Below, in pieces: positions 12,495-25,600 of a stretch of DNA of 64,000 bases; position 1 is the first letter of the stretch, and every line of letters starts with the position of its first letter. Location of the stretch: contig OW203721.1 of the NCBI GenBank assembly GCA_934045075.1, forward strand, positions 26,506,181 to 26,570,180, in the 5' to 3' direction. The DNA is from Yponomeuta sedellus (lineage: Eukaryota; Arthropoda; Insecta; Lepidoptera; Yponomeutidae). The position numbers and the translations under genes are program-made. A model generated the notes under the pieces. That model ran no database searches. It was not told the DNA's origin and saw only the letters and a program-made list of their open reading frames with translations.

Positions 12495-14180
12495 GTCGTA
12501 TAGACTTTATTATTATATTTATGATTGTCGCGAAAACACTCAAAATTTTATTCCAATGGAATCACAAAGACACATTTGCTAATTTTATTTATTGTCATGT
12601 TAAATCAATTGAGCGAATTTGACAGTTCCTAATATTTTAATGCATGTAAAACTGTTTCACTTTATGTTTAACCAGAGCGTGCGATGTACAGTAAAGTTTA
12701 AAATTAGTTCAGATCCAGCGTAGCAACTAACGCACTGAAGCGGCGACACATGCAAGCCAACTAGTGTTATGTCAGTTTCAGGTTCAATTAATTTCACGCT
12801 GGATGCTGTCATGTAACATGAAATGTAGGGCAAGCCTTCACTTAAGGTTGAAAGTGAAACTGGTGAGCCCATAAATATGCAGATTTTTTAACTATAACTT
12901 ACGTATGCACTACACATCATTAAAATAAAAATATATTAAGAGAATCAGGTAATTAAGGTAACAATATCTTAGGATTGTCGATTATATATCTAAAGAACGC
13001 TGCAACTTAACCTATACTACAAAGTTACCTTGTAGTATTGGTAAAGTTTATTAACAAAATTAAAGGGGAAATTTTCTACCGTTTAGAATCCTTGTAGTAT
13101 GTATATAATAAAAAATATAATCTTTGTATTTCGGTTTCAGTATCGATTCAAAAATAGAACAGTAGGAAGATATGTCACACACGTTGTGTGGCATATGATA
13201 CAGATCACAACGAATTTGTTTCTTACTCTTGATAATGTGGTGTCATAATATGTAATATCGATCGGAACCCGTTTTTTGACTCAAGAGCTGATGTTGAAAA
13301 GGGATTCTTTACTGCTGAAGAAAAATATTCAGGGAAAGTCCGAATATATCCGACTGTGCTTGTCCTATATGCATAGAGAATGATAAATCGTCCTGCTGAT
13401 AGATCTGTGAGGCTGAAACTCACTGGCAGAAAAAATGATTAGCTGCCAGTAGCATCTGTTCAGGCGGATTGAAATTCGAAAGCAACCCACATTTTGGCGT
13501 GGACGATCAGAGCAACCATGTTTGTGGTGTAAGAGAATACGACGGGGGTTGGTTGATGTCTTTCTTTTGCTTGCCAAAGTAACGCTTGAGTTTACCAACA
13601 GGCTTGGGTTAAGACTACAAATCACAGATCGCTCTTATTACACGTGATGATCCGGGGTTGTTATGTAAATATCTGCAGTCAGTATAGTTTTCTTAAAGAT
13701 GCTATATAATATCATTTAAACACAATCTACAAGAATTGAACATCATCTTCATAGACGTACAACTTCATACAATGTACTAACTCTATATTAACCCATAGAT
13801 GCAATACTGGATCGGTATCTATAAATTCTAATGTGAAAATGAAATGTGGTTATCCTCAATTCATATTTCATTGTATTAATACATGCTACCTCAACCTATA
13901 AACAACAGAAACTCGATACAAAAAAAAGCTGTTAGCAAATAAATTAAGCACAAATATCGCGCTCTAGGGAAAATGTAGCAAAATGAAATTGGAAAGATAG
14001 CACCAAAAATTTAATGTGATCGATCTAAAACTGAATCACTATATAGGTTGGCTAAACTTTTTAACGTACTTTATAGTATGTACCTAAATCTTTATACTAT
14101 CTACCTAGTTAGCGTCAAACAGGTCACTTTTCTTTCACGTGAACCTGTCAATGTCACAAAGATCTTATAAGAGGCCATCT
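12495..14180. other. No gene recognised
   Basis: AT-rich sequence. Minus-strand frames at 13223-13625 look mildly coding-like but match nothing I recognise and lack flanking splice signals. Probably furry intron or downstream sequence. Confidence 0.4.
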
Positions 14181-14186
14181 AATAGA

Positions 14187-14285
14187 TAGATAGAGAACAC
14201 TTTATTGCACAACCAGAAAAAAGACTACAACCACGATTTCTTAAATCTTAGTAGAATGTAGAATGAATAAAACAATAGAATAGAC
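14187..14285 (-). repeat. LINE/SINE 3'-end repeat (TATC tail), copy 2
   Basis: Second copy of the element at 11293: ATAGATAGATAGAGAACAC followed by TTTATTGCACAACCAGAAAA, here with a longer ATAG tail. It lies about 150 bp from a furry exon. Confidence 0.65.
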
Positions 14286-14426
14286 AGACAATTCGATATA
14301 TAAAGAAAAAACTAAGAACTTATTAGAAGTTACTAGTTTGGTAATCAGCGCTTTCAGCCAATCTAGCCAGTCTAGTTTCACTTGAAGTATTCTAGATATT
14401 ATCATGGCGATAGGGCTCGCACTTAC

Positions 14427-14560
14427 CTGCATGTAGCAGAGAGGGTTGGCGGGCGGCACGTTGGGGTCGACCAGCTCGATGTTGACCAGCCACGGCAGCA
14501 GATACTGCAGCAGCAGCTGCCGCACCTCCGTGCGCGCCGTCTGGAACCGCGCCGTGATCT
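14427..14560 (-). CDS. fry: furry homologue, internal exon
   Basis: A 134-nt minus-strand exon coding for [20 protein letters not shown] followed by [20 protein letters not shown] and CYMQ. It is bounded by a GTGCAG acceptor just above 14560 and a CAG|GTAAGT donor at 14427/14426. This is the conserved block of Furry, the giant armadillo/HEAT-like scaffold that activates NDR/Tricornered kinases in cell shape and dendrite control (family assignment from memory of Furry proteins). The exon starts with two bases of a split codon. The exon at 22587-22712 ends with the missing G, giving a Glu that joins MFS to ITARF exactly as in Furry. Codon use is strongly GC-rich against the AT-rich surroundings. 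The next downstream exon was not found above coordinate 1. Confidence 0.92.
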
Positions 14561-14611
14561 CTGCACAAACGCCGCGCCGCGTCACACACCAATCACTTTA
14601 CAATTAGTTTA

Positions 14612-14898
14612 ATGTAGCATATAAACGACCCACTGCAGGGCACAGGCCTTCTTAGTAGTACGGGCTTAGTAACCATGCGTGGTAAGCACGGATGGGCAAC
14701 TTCAAGCGCTAAGTGTTTGAACACCTCCGACGCTCAGGTTTCCTAACGGTTAGCGTGTGGTATCACCACTATAACGTGACAAATGTGCATAACTTAGAAA
14801 ACATAGTGATTGATAGATGCCCGCACTGGGACTGGAACCTAGGTGACCCGCTTCCAAGTCTACCCACTGGGCTACCGCCGCCGCCGCCGAGCCGCTCT
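14612..14898 (-). repeat. tRNA-headed SINE, copy B
   Basis: Inverted copy of the 12195 family: CACTGCAGGGCACAGGCC at one end, TATCACCACTATAACGTGAC in the body and a degraded tRNA-like head near 14840-14875, next to a (CCG)n run. It starts about 50 bp upstream of the furry exon's acceptor, so it sits in the 8-kb furry intron. Confidence 0.75.
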
Positions 14899-15049
14899 GG
14901 TTTACAAATAAACGTAACGAAATATTACATCGAATTTAAGTTTCAAACAAGAACGTTTTTGTATGGAAATGGAGTTCATATTACAAACCTAAATTTGGTT
15001 GACAGCACAACGACCTTTACTTTGCGGGTGATTTTGCTGGAAAAGTAAG

Positions 15050-16240
15050 GAGGTCGTCTAAGGCTCGAATAAGGCCAAATGGGGAGATGGGTCCGGCAGT
15101 ATTTCAACAAATCTCGTGCCTGCTTTCCGGGGGATAAAATTAGGTTGTATATTAGAGAGTCAAGTCTTTAAATGTACAAAGTACAGGTTACCAAAGTATT
15201 TTGGTAATGTATTAAAATATCGTCACAGGGCAGGCAGACTAAAAAGCTAAAAACACCTTACTTCAGTACCTACCTAATGATGGCCGTCCCTTAATAGGCA
15301 TATAATATGTGCCTATAAATATTGTACAAGTTTCCCAAAAGATCGGCACGTGCACTCGGGATTGCTAAATCCAATTCACCAATATTCTTTTATCGTACTA
15401 TCACAGAGGAAAAAAAGTTTTATTATGTTGCATTTTTATTATATTTTATTACTATTTTGCTAATATGAAAATGTTTGGAAAATATTATACACTATCAATT
15501 TAGTTTCGACTAAAAAGTGATACAAACCAATGGAATGGACAGCGACGAAATGGCGCGAAACAATTATTCGTCCTTTTTAATTTCGCGCCCCTTTTGAAGG
15601 CGGGTAAAAAAGATCGATTTTTTTCCGTAAAGACCAAAGAGGTCAGTTGAGTGGATTGTTACGGACGAGTGTTGATTTTATGGGCGTGAGTAAAACAAAA
15701 TGGTTGGAAATGTTTTCAGATTGTTTTTTTTATTCAGTTCTAGATGAACATATAGGTAATAAATATTTTTATAATTTATCTTACAGTACAAACAAAAACT
15801 TAATTCTAATAAACATTCCCTGATAAATTTTAAAAGACTTTTTCTTTTTCTGAGACATCAGTCAAATTTTGACATAGGAAACCGAAACTTCAAATTTGCC
15901 GATTTGGTCTAGAACAGAGAATAAATTTGCTTTACAGCAAAAGCCACTGTTTGTGAGCTGTTAAGGTTGGGGCCGGTAAGGACTCGCTCGATATTCTACC
16001 ATTTTTAATAATTGCATTAAGACAAGTATACTTTTGATAAATGTGGTCTGTGGGTAAAATAATTAAATCACGGACATTACAAACGTAGAGTTGTTAATTC
16101 AGATATTTGAGTACTAAAATTAATAAGCTTGAAAATTACTTTATTTATTAAAAACACTATGCGAGCGAGATGGCACGAGTGAATTAAGTCGCTCGAGTAC
16201 TAGTTCCGCTAACTCGTTAAGGGACTGGATACCTAAGTGT
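15050..16240. other. No gene recognised (furry intron)
   Basis: Lies within the intron bounded by the furry exons at 14560 and 22587. AT-rich with short A and T runs. No coding signal seen. Confidence 0.5.
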
Positions 16241-16254
16241 GTCAGGCCAAGTGT

Positions 16255-16440
16255 ATAATTATTTACACGAACCATTTCGAGCACTTTTTGACCTCAGTCT
16301 ATTTTCGAAGCCAGCTATGTTACAGGACTGGAAATTTGCCTCGCCTCGATCGCTGTAGATATATTTACACGAATCGTTTCGAGCACTTTTCGATCTTCCT
16401 ATATCACCGAAGCCAGGTATGACGACTGAAAAATTGCAAG
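16255..16440 (+). repeat. imperfect tandem duplication, period about 108 bp
   Basis: TTTACACGAACCATTTCGAGC (16262) recurs as TTTACACGAATCGTTTCGAGC (16367), each followed by a related segment ending CGAAGCCAGcTATG / CGAAGCCAGGTATG. The two copies read as similar peptides in one frame (TNHFEHF / TNRFEHF), but nothing identifies a gene. Confidence 0.6.
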
Positions 16441-16689
16441 AGAGTTAAGTTGGCCAAATTGAGACGTTACCCCAAGTATCATGTACTGAGCTCAATGTAC
16501 AAGATGTGGTGGTGGGAAAATTGCAATTTTCGGCTCACTCGCTCATCAAAAATCTAGGGTTCTTCTGATTGAAAGAGAGATTTGAAATTTAGTATATAAA
16601 TAGTATTCAATAAATAACTAAGCAACAAAACTTAGTCTTTTCAAAGTCCTTAATTAACAGAGTTAACATAATTATTTTACAAACCGGGG

Positions 16690-16855
16690 GGTGGGCAGCA
16701 GCGCCCCCTGCAGTACAATTTCACCGAACTGCGATCCCCAACCCGCATGCCCAGCGTGGGGATTATGGGCATTATCCCCTATGATAGCACAACGTGGCGC
16801 TCTTTAGGGGAGGGCTATGTCCAGCATTGGACTAGTATAGCCTGACGACGACGTA
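16690..16855 (+). repeat. retroposon 3' end with GAC tail, copy 1
   Basis: Contains CAGCGTGGGGATTATGGGC and GAGGGCTATGTCCAGCATTGG, ending in TATAGCCTGACGACGACG. The same block recurs at 51712-51825 with a GAAGAAGAAG tail. Microsatellite tails of this type are typical of RTE/CR1-class LINEs and the SINEs they mobilise. Confidence 0.65.
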
Positions 16856-17633
16856 ATTATTTTAAAACATAGAACTCATGCATTGTACTGGCATTAATTC
16901 CAGACATCATTGTCATCTAAATAAACCTTTACGTGATAGTAGCTCTTTTGGTACAAAGTGTACTACACATTTTTTGAACCGCGTTTCAGGAACCGTTTTA
17001 ACGATAGAGCATCAAGAAAAAAAAGCCATAAACACGATTGTTTTTTGAAGACCCCTTATTAATTTTCAGATTTTACTATGGTTTAGGTAACCGCACAATT
17101 CGCAAAACACATTATGTAACAATTTCAATTGGCTACCTGTTACTGTTCCAAAGATAGAATCGTTTAAAACTCTGAAGTACCGTTGGATAGACAGGGTAGG
17201 CAAATGACACCTTTCCGGTACTGAAGACCAAAAATCATATAATTTTGCCTAGTTTATGAAAACTTTGTTAATTGCGTGAAGACAAGGAACATGACAAGTT
17301 CTTACATTTAAATGTTTTTTCGAACAGCTATTTCATTTCTGGTCAGTTTTTTTTTTCAGTTAAGTTTAGTTGGGATTTAGCAATACAGTTAAGGGTATCA
17401 CAGCGATTATGTGCATCGACCAAATAGGGGATGTATTAGCAAAGGGAAATATAAAAAGTACCCGGAACCGGCGTGCGTGCATGCAACGACTTATGAATGT
17501 TAATGAAGCGAAGGTGATCTGTCAGGATCGTGGCAAGTGGCAGTCCCTGGTCTATGCCTACCCCTCTGGGATACAGGCGTGAGGTTATGTATGTAGCGAT
17601 TATGTAATAGATAAAGTATATTATTACGTTTTT

Positions 17634-17948
17634 ATATGTAGCCTATGAACGTGCCACTGCAGGACACAGAGGATGGTGCAGGGCCGGGCCTTCTCTCAGT
17701 GAGAGACTACGGGATCAATTACCACGCGCGCCCACCGCGGATTGGGAATTTCATGCGTTCAGGTATTTCAACACCTCAAGTACTCAGGTTTTCTCAAGAT
17801 GTTTTCCTTCACGGGTAGCGAGAAGCATTGCTACTGGAATTTCACAAATGTACGTAACTTAGTTAACAAAGTACATGCCCGTACTGGGAGTCGAACCTGG
17901 GTCTCTCGCTTCCGAGTCTATTGTTCTACCCAATGGGCTACAGAGGAT
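17634..17948 (-). repeat. tRNA-headed SINE, copy C
   Basis: About 310 bp, inverted. Ends show CACTGCAGGACAC and CTTCTCTCAGTGAGAG. The body is AAGATGTTTTCCTTCACGGG. The head holds a B-box complement (GGGAGTCGAACCTGGG) near 17887 and a GTTCTACCCAATGGGCTAC A-box complement near 17920. It is the best-preserved tRNA-like head of this family in the window and lies in the furry intron. Confidence 0.8.
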
Positions 17949-18134
17949 GAATTACTGTCTTTACTCGTATTGATACTAACGAACAACGGACGGCGACAAA
18001 AATGGAAATAATGATCGTAGTCATTTCTATTTTCGGCCATATCCAATATTGACTAGCTTTTCAGGCAGATGATTTTGATTTTACGTAGGCTAGTACTAAA
18101 AATAAGCAACAAAATAAGCCTTTACTCAACTTTA

Positions 18135-18423
18135 TACAGGGTAGACCAAACGGTGACGTACAAAAAAAAAATTAGATTCCTCACATCCTGGGGTATCCTT
18201 ATATACCCCATGTATGTCAACCGATTTTTAGTAGTTTAGGAGTTAGGATTCTTTTAATGTATTCTTTTAACATTTTACTTTGAATTTTTCTTTCAGATTT
18301 TTTGTCTTAATAATCCTCTTGAATTGATCTTTTACGCAAATAATCAGCGTCCTAAAGTTTTCGCAAGTCACAAAGATTTACATAGAAAAGGAATAATGAC
18401 GTCACCGTTTGGACCACCCTGTT
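18135..18423. mobile_element. MITE with ACAGGGT termini
   Basis: TIRs of about 24 bp: TACAGGGTAGACCAAACGGTG at 18135 against CACCGTTTGGACCACCCTGT at 18403-18422, with about two mismatches. Length is about 288 bp with no coding capacity. The termini resemble the elements at 42839 and 43845, but the flanking TA is clear only on the left. Confidence 0.75.
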
Positions 18424-18924
18424 TAACAGTTAAATTGCTCGAGCGATTCTACCAACGACACACCCCATGAAAAAGTTAGAAGTTAAGATACTTAAAGTTA
18501 AGATACCCGAAGAGCGCCTCTGAGTGCCTAAAAGAAGTAACGAATTTTATCTATGCCTATTTACGATGTTGTAGGCTAGACGTGAAAAAGGAAGTGGTCA
18601 ATCTATTTAAATCTTGTTTTCGTATATTTTTATTTTTACGCGAATTAATTACAAAAAATATTGAAGCTAGCCATTGTTTCTGTCAGACGAGTTTGATTTA
18701 ATTTTTTTTGTCATTCATTTTCATAACTTCCAATTTAAAAGGAAAGATAGGAAGTCTTCGTCATTTTTTGCGAGATATAAGTTTACCTCTTTGAGCCCCA
18801 TGAAGCGTTTATTGGATGGACAATAATTGTTTTACCAAGGGTCTTTCTTTCATTGCCATTTGCCTCTTGGCACGGGTAGATTGATAAGCCTTTAGTATAC
18901 GATATCGACCCTTATATTATATGT

Positions 18925-19085
18925 CCCTACTGCTAGGGAATGGGTCTTTTCCTGCATCGCAGGAAGGCTAGGCCATATTCCACCACCAGGGCCAAGTCTG
19001 GGGCACCTTGACCGCGCATGTTTTTCTTAACTTAAGTGATTGATTCCAATCATTCGGTTCGACTAGGCCACGAGCGCTTCATATA
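18925..19085 (-). repeat. dispersed repeat family F, deleted copy
   Basis: On the minus strand it reads GAAGCGCTCGTGGCCTAG, GATTGGAATCAATCACTT, then GGTGGAATATGGCCTAGCC and TTCCTGCGATGCAGGAA. This matches both ends of the longer copy at 50444-50815 but lacks about 180 bp of its middle. Confidence 0.65.
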
Positions 19086-19099
19086 TATACTCGAAACAA

Positions 19100-21470
19100 T
19101 TAGTATAAGACTTATATACTTATAACTCATTACCGGCTATAATGAGAAACCTATGTGTATTTTGATAAGTATTCTGTTGTTATTTCATGCCACGTAAACC
19201 GTACATTTATGCCAAATATAAACGAGATCTCACTCTGATTAGTGTAAATGAGAAGGCAAATGTGGGCGTATGTTAATGGGCACCTATAAATTGCATTAAT
19301 TTGTAATCCTTATGCTTTATGTGCATTCTCTAGTCGATGGCTGTTCACTGTGCTCTGTGCTGTACAGAAAGGTTGTGTTATTATTTCTTAACGTATCTTA
19401 CACTGTATGTAAACTCAACGCTCGCAATATTCTGCCATGTAATACATATTTTGTAACAAGCTTCACAGGAAAACTTGCACTTTTATTAGAATTCTGCAGC
19501 AATATGTCGCATACGATTTGCGCCAACGTAATATCAATGCATGAAGTGTAGCAACTTATTGCAACTGGTATAAGAAGTACAAAATTACTTTAAAGGAAAA
19601 GCGTGTTTTTTACTGCAATTTTACTAAGCCTGTGCCCTATAGTACGGCCTATATAACTTATATTATATTCAGTGGGGCTTCACTGTTTAAGCCTTCTCTC
19701 AGAGAGATTCTCGGCTTATCACCTCCCTCGGCGATTTGAAGCCCATTGGTATGAGAACAACAAAAACAGTTCAAACAACGTTTACGTCACCACCGTTAAG
19801 AAGTAATCGCAGAGTGATTTACTCTGCTGTACATCTTGCGCTCTTTTAATTGGGAAGAACTAACTAAAAAGTCTAGTCCCGCTTTCGAGCGCGAATTTCA
19901 GAGAATGAATAGGTACTACTAAGAATTTTTATTCGTTGTTATCAGCCCAGTAAATACACATATGTTATTTTCGTATTGAAGAACAGGCAATAAAATTGAT
20001 CTCATTGGAGATGCGGTGAAAGTTAAATAATCGCGTTAGATTTTTCTCTACAAAGAATACTTTCACGATACCACCAGTGGAAAAGCAAGTCTTGTCTCAA
20101 GGTACAAAAGTTTGATATAACCATTTTTCTAGAGCATATGCATTTACTTATGCTTGAGTTATCTCGTAAAATAATGTTTTTGCATCATTGTATTAATTCA
20201 ACGGAAAAACTAGATCTATAGTACATTACTGCAGCGGCCACCAAAAGCGGCATTGATGGATACACGTTTACGAATCACATTTATAGAGCCTAAAATTCCG
20301 ATAAGAGTATTTTTGTGGTTTCATTTTTTTGTTGAGATTATGGTATAAGTACAATGTCGCTTCAATGCAACGTTCAGGCATGTCTCAATTACGACACGCC
20401 GGAAGCGTGTACCCTCCTACCCGAGCAGTTCGTAGCCTGGCCTTCTAGACGTCACCGGTCCGACATCCTCAATACGTATTGAGTTAGCCTAATCACGCGC
20501 TGTTTTTTTGGCAATGTTTTCCAAAACAATTAAATTACATAAACATCTGCATTCCTTAGGCGCTGCATTGATGCACGCCGATTTTGGCATTACCCTTGGC
20601 TAATAAGGCCAAGAATAAGCAAAAACGACAAACTCAACTGGATATAGATGTCAACTTAAGTGACCATGTTAATGCCTAACCGTGATAAAGAATCTTTTTG
20701 CCTCCTCTGATTTCTAAAATAAACCAGATACACATTAAAATTAATTCACAAGTATATATAACTAAGACCTTACTACTTAAGACCTTATTACTGAAATTTA
20801 TCGCAATAAAATTGAATTGAATAATAATAACAAGATAGACATACGCTTTATAGTAAAATTGTCAATTCAGAAATTGCGAACAGTTTTACACGACGCAAAC
20901 TGCTCGTAAATGTACACGATCAAAGACTATCAGAAATTAAACTACTACCTTTTTGAAGATTTGAAGATACCATTTTGATGATCTATATAGTTGTAGGGAA
21001 GACGTGTTAAAGGTCTTTGAAAATTTAAAAGGACGCATGACATTCATAGCGGCAGGGGAGCCGAGCAACAGCTCGTATAGTAGGACCCCTAATTCAATCT
21101 GCCGAGGCCGGCCTTAGTGACGCGTAACGTCAGTAATATATCCGTGGTGGGCGGGCGGCATTTTGTATATTCCTGCAATGGGGCTCGAAATATTTTATGG
21201 TAGATCGTCTGTTTACTTAATTGTTGATACCTGCCATCAGCAAACGAGAAAGCCACGCTTCTCGTTTGGCTGGACGTTTTATCGCGTGGTCGGTCGATAG
21301 GTAAAGTGGACCCGAAAGAGTGGTCATGTCCACCGGAATTGTTATTTTAAGTAATTTTAAAATTATTAACCGGGTTCTTTACAAAGCTAAGAAACTCCAT
21401 TGACGCTCAAATCACGATTTGAGATTTTTTGTGATTTTTGCGTAGAGTGTTCTCTTGATACATTGGAAAA
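19100..21470. other. No gene recognised (furry intron)
   Basis: AT-rich. A weak piece of SINE-like sequence (CTTCTCTCAGAGAGATTC) lies near 19695. GC-richer patches at 20390-20460 and 21050-21180 show no open frame or motif that I recognise. Confidence 0.45.
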
Positions 21471-21479
21471 AAAACATTT

Positions 21480-21630
21480 CATTGCGTTGCGAGACCCTTT
21501 GAGAAACTTTACGAGACCCCATCTTAAGGTAACAAAATCGGAGGACCCAGGCCTGTGAGATTCTGTGCATTGCGTTGCGAGACCCTTTGAGAAACTTTAC
21601 GAGACCCCATCTTAAGGTAACAAAATCGGA
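21480..21630 (+). repeat. direct duplication of a 63-bp unit
   Basis: 21480-21542 and 21568-21630 are identical 63-bp units (starting CATTGCGTTGCGAGACCC), separated by 25 bp (period 88). The identity suggests a recent duplication. Confidence 0.85.
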
Positions 21631-21669
21631 TTCTGTGTAAAGTACACTGATAACTAATTCATTTATTTC

Positions 21670-22180
21670 TATCTATCTATATCTATAATCAGCCCACATC
21701 AACCCACTGCTGGGCATAGGCCTCCTTTTTATTGGGCCATTCCTCACGGTCCTGTGCTAACCTGATCCATCTCTGGCCCTCAACCCTCACGATGTCGTCC
21801 GACCATCGTGTCGGTGGTCTGCCTACCAACCTCCTTCCCTCCCTTGGCCACCACTCCGATCTGCCCTGGTCCACCGGCCGTCTTCCCTTCTAGCCAAGTG
21901 TCCCGCCCATCTCCACTTTAAGTCTGTGATCCGCTCACTAACGTCTTCGACCTTGGTTCTTCGAAGAATTTCTACGTTGGGTACGCGGTCCACAAGCGAT
22001 ATGCCTAGCATGGCACGCTCCATCGCTCTTTGTGCAACTTTTATTTTGTGCATATTTTGCTTGGTGAGCGTGCATGTTTCCGCACCGTAAGTAAGTATGG
22101 GCAGGACACATTGGTTGTAGACCTTGGTCTTAAGAGATTGTGGCAGTTTATTTATTTCAATTTGTAACAATCTCAGTTTC
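21670..22180 (-). pseudogene. RTE-like LINE, 3' end of RT ORF
   Basis: Minus-strand frames 22170-21823 and 21874-21689 together give the C-terminal part of an RTE-type reverse transcriptase: VYNQCVLPILTYGAETCTL, VAQRAMERAMLGISLVDRVP, LKWRWAGHLARREDGRWT, then RRLVGRPPTRWSDDIVRV and EEWPNKKEAYAQQWVDVG before a stop. The two parts are in different frames, so there is a frameshift near 21830-21870. The 3' end has an ATAGATAGATAG-type tail (about 21670). The 5' end is truncated at about 22180, the usual result of incomplete reverse transcription. It lies inside the furry intron, about 400 bp from the exon at 22587. Confidence 0.85.
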
Positions 22181-22586
22181 CGGGAAAAGCATTTTCACAG
22201 CTTTTTCATGAATTTTAAGCCATCAGCAGAAATCTAAATCATATGTGATCGTCTTTTAATATTTATTGTTAAAGTATAGCTACGCTACTAAGATACAACC
22301 AAATCAAACAAAGATAATGTAATCACTATCATTGTATCATGGCCACCGTTATACATATACCTTTTTATTATGGTTGGTGAATCCGCTACAATAACACATA
22401 TTCTGGGAGCATTTTAATTGGCTACCTTCATGGATAGACAGACCTTGTAGGGAACAGACATACGCCATAGGCGTACTAAATAAGGTTCCGCTAGCGTTTT
22501 TGTGGGGTTTCAATGGCACATCATCACCAACTTATCGCCATCTTTATGGCCAAGCTGTGAACTGGCAAAAGGAAATGCAGAAATAC

Positions 22587-22712
22587 CTGAGAACATGGGC
22601 ATGGTGAGCTCGGGATGCAGCTGCGAGAGCTGCCGCGACAGATAGAGCTGCGAGCGACAGTACGTGGTGCACAGCAGCGCGTCCAGCGTGCCGCGCCCCT
22701 TCTCCGACACTG
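22587..22712 (-). CDS. fry: furry homologue, internal exon (upstream)
   Basis: A 126-nt minus-strand exon reading VSEKGRGTLDALLCTTYCRS then QLYLSRQLSQLHPELTMPMF and S. The acceptor is TTTTGTCCCCAG just above 22712 and the donor is CTCAG|GTATTT at 22587/22586. The reading frame ends one base into a codon, which the exon at 14427-14560 completes as Glu. The HPELTMPMFSEI-type junction is characteristic of Furry, recalled from fly and vertebrate proteins. The intron between the two exons is about 8.0 kb and is filled with SINEs, a MITE and an RTE fragment. GC-rich third positions support coding. Exons upstream of this one were not recognised up to 64000, so the next furry intron may be very long. 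Confidence 0.92.
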
Positions 22713-22759
22713 CTGGGGACAAAATCACCGATGTAAAAACACTTAGCCGTAGTCATCAT

Positions 22760-25600
22760 TTCGTTTTAAATAACAAATCATAAGATTTAGATAGATCTCC
22801 GAAATAAAAAAAAAACAATCGCTCAATAACACTAGAAGCGCAGCACACCAAGTTGAGCACACCACTCGGCCGGCTATTAAAAGATAATCTTTGTTAGTTT
22901 TTTCACTGCGGCTGATACTGTTTTGTAATATAACCTGCAGAAAAGAAATTCTAGCCACGTACCACTAAAACGGGATATACAAATGGGCTCAGACTATGTC
23001 GTTACAACGTGCTCGTAACGCTCTACCATATATCAAGATTTGAATTACGTTTAGTAACAATGAAAAGTTATTATCAGATTACTTTGTCACTTTAATGACG
23101 TAAGACCAAATTTTATTCTATCTTGTCTTTAAAAAAATATAATAAATAGAAACGTATTAATAAACATACATTGGATCTTAAATCGCACGTTAAGTTTATA
23201 CACAAGTTTGCGGCAAGTTCCCCGTGCCGAATATACATTTACATTCTTCCTTCCTTTTGAATACCAATATTTCAGTCCATACAAAGTGTAACCTGAGATC
23301 AGTTTTAGTATAATACCGCCGTCGACAATTGCTTCATAAAAAAACCTAATTTTGGATTTTTTTTTTGTTTAAGGGTCAGTCAGTGTCTTTTATGATTAAT
23401 GGACTAATTTTAAAGCTGGCAAAAATATCGTTCAAAGAACTTGAACTGTGCATTATAAATATGGAAGAAAAATATTTCAATGTGAGTTATACCTACTCAG
23501 AAAAATAATTATTAGAAAGGAATTTCTTTATAATAAAAGAACACCGTCGGGTTACGGACAACAATAGTAGGTTACCACACAGATACAGAATTAGGAAAAA
23601 CATGCTCGTTTTCATAAGAGTTTGTCCCAATACAGCCTTGGTAGGAACTCTGGTCGAAAGTCTTAAATATTTCGTTGAAAAGATTCAAGGAACGTTGAAG
23701 AATTTTTCTTTTAAATGCGCCCGTAAATTACCGATATAAAAATCATAGAGCATTAGAACATCGCCCCAACTAACACCTGCCTTCATACTTTAGTCAGACT
23801 AGGGATAATTGTGTAGTAATTTACTCCATATGAGTCCAGTTGAACGTGCTCGACTCTTATAAGATTCCTCCTATGAGTTGATCACGTTAGATCTTCGCCT
23901 GAATTAATGAGTTAACACAAAGCTCACATAGTCTAGTTCCTAGAAAAATAGAGGTGAAGTAGAAATGTCTCGTGGCAAGACCCTCAAGCCGCGGGTAGTG
24001 CTCGCGCTTGGCCACTCGTGTCAGTCAGCGTCATACCGCCTAGAAAATGGAAAATTTTCTCCAAGGTGCCGTGGAATCACAACAGTGCTAAGTACAATTT
24101 ACTTTACGTAACACTGTTTAGATTCCTTCGACAGACTGCTTTGTTGGTTTATCGGTAACATTCAATTAACTTTACCAAGGTTGTGAGTTCCATTCCCGCT
24201 GAGGTAGCCTTAAATTATTTTACCGTATTTTTTTGTTAAATCAACTCAATTCAAAGTCAAAGTCAAAAGAATTTTATTCGCTATAAAAACAAAATGTTTA
24301 CTCATAATATGCTCAATTACTTTTATTCATTGTAAAAAAACTTAATAATCATTAAAAGTTTTTCATTTCACAACTAAGAAAGACATCCACATTTATACTA
24401 TAAAAAAAAAGTTCAACTTAAAAGAGTTTTCAAGTAAAAAAATATTACTCATGAAAATGTTTGACACTAGACACAATCGTCCTCTAGATACCATTTAATA
24501 TTTTTATACTGTTCAATACCAGACACTAAATAATTCCTGATGTTATAATAAGCTAGAAACTTGTGAAAACCATCCTTGTTTCGGACCAGAACAATTGATT
24601 GTGTTGTATGGAGCTTACGTCAGGTTGTTTTATATGATTTACGTAACACGTCAAACTGGTTTATTATTATTTTAGAGCTCTGAACAATATTCAGAAATGA
24701 AAAGGGGTTAGGCGTAGGCAAGTACTTATAAGCACGTCAGCAATTACATACGATGGCGGGTTATAATTTTATTTAATTGACGAGTGTATTGAGAAGGCAG
24801 AAGGCGTATTAAAAATAGCCTGCATATTTTTTTCTCAAAGTGATCCTCTTGCAGTGTAACGAATCTTCGTTTTAATTTCTTTGCAAACACCAGGAAATGA
24901 AACGACCACATAATCGTACTTACTTTTAAAAACTTGAACCATACAAATCAAGGTTAAATAGACTTTAATTGGGAAAACATGCATAAATTTTGCCCTAGTT
25001 CCCCTAAAAAAATCTATGCCGCACGGACGTGCAATTTAATTTTCCGGTGGCTCAACATCCTACATATGAGATCACCACGACAGGCATAATATTGATTACA
25101 AATGCTGCTGTTAACATACAAAAATACGTACATCTTTTATAACGAGAACTTATGGTGCAGCCCTAGTCAAAGCTCGTAGCAAGAACTCGTAGCAACGATT
25201 CCGTAGACAGCGGTCTACGGCGTAGCACGATTCATGACAAGCCGCGCAATAATACAACTGCTTTGCCCTAGTCGATGTTCGAGTATCCTTACGGCGAGTA
25301 ACAATGATAATTGTGGAAATCCCTTTTAACTGTTGTATACCTGTCCTTTCTATACCTTGAATTATGGCAGTAACGCAAAGGAAAAACTTGGTAACAATAT
25401 TCAGAAAATAATATATAAAGAAAATTTGTACTAAAATAATTTATCTACGGAACCATCACACAAATAAATCCCTCAAATCTATCTTTCGACGGGAATTAAG
25501 TTGGAGTCGGCGCAGAAACTAAATGCAAGTTCGTAGCATCACGATGCAACAGACATTGAACCTTCGGTGCAATGTAGAACTGTAGCATTTTGAGTGCAGC
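22760..25600. other. No gene recognised; LINE 3'-end fragment near 24255-24330
   Basis: Region between the furry exon and the receptor. At 24255, TCAAAGTCAAAGTCAAAAGAATTTTATTCG reads on the minus strand as an AATAAA-bearing LINE 3' end with a GACTTT tandem tail. The rest is AT-rich. The receptor's promoter and any 5' non-coding exon must lie here or further upstream, but no motif could be assigned. Confidence 0.45.
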
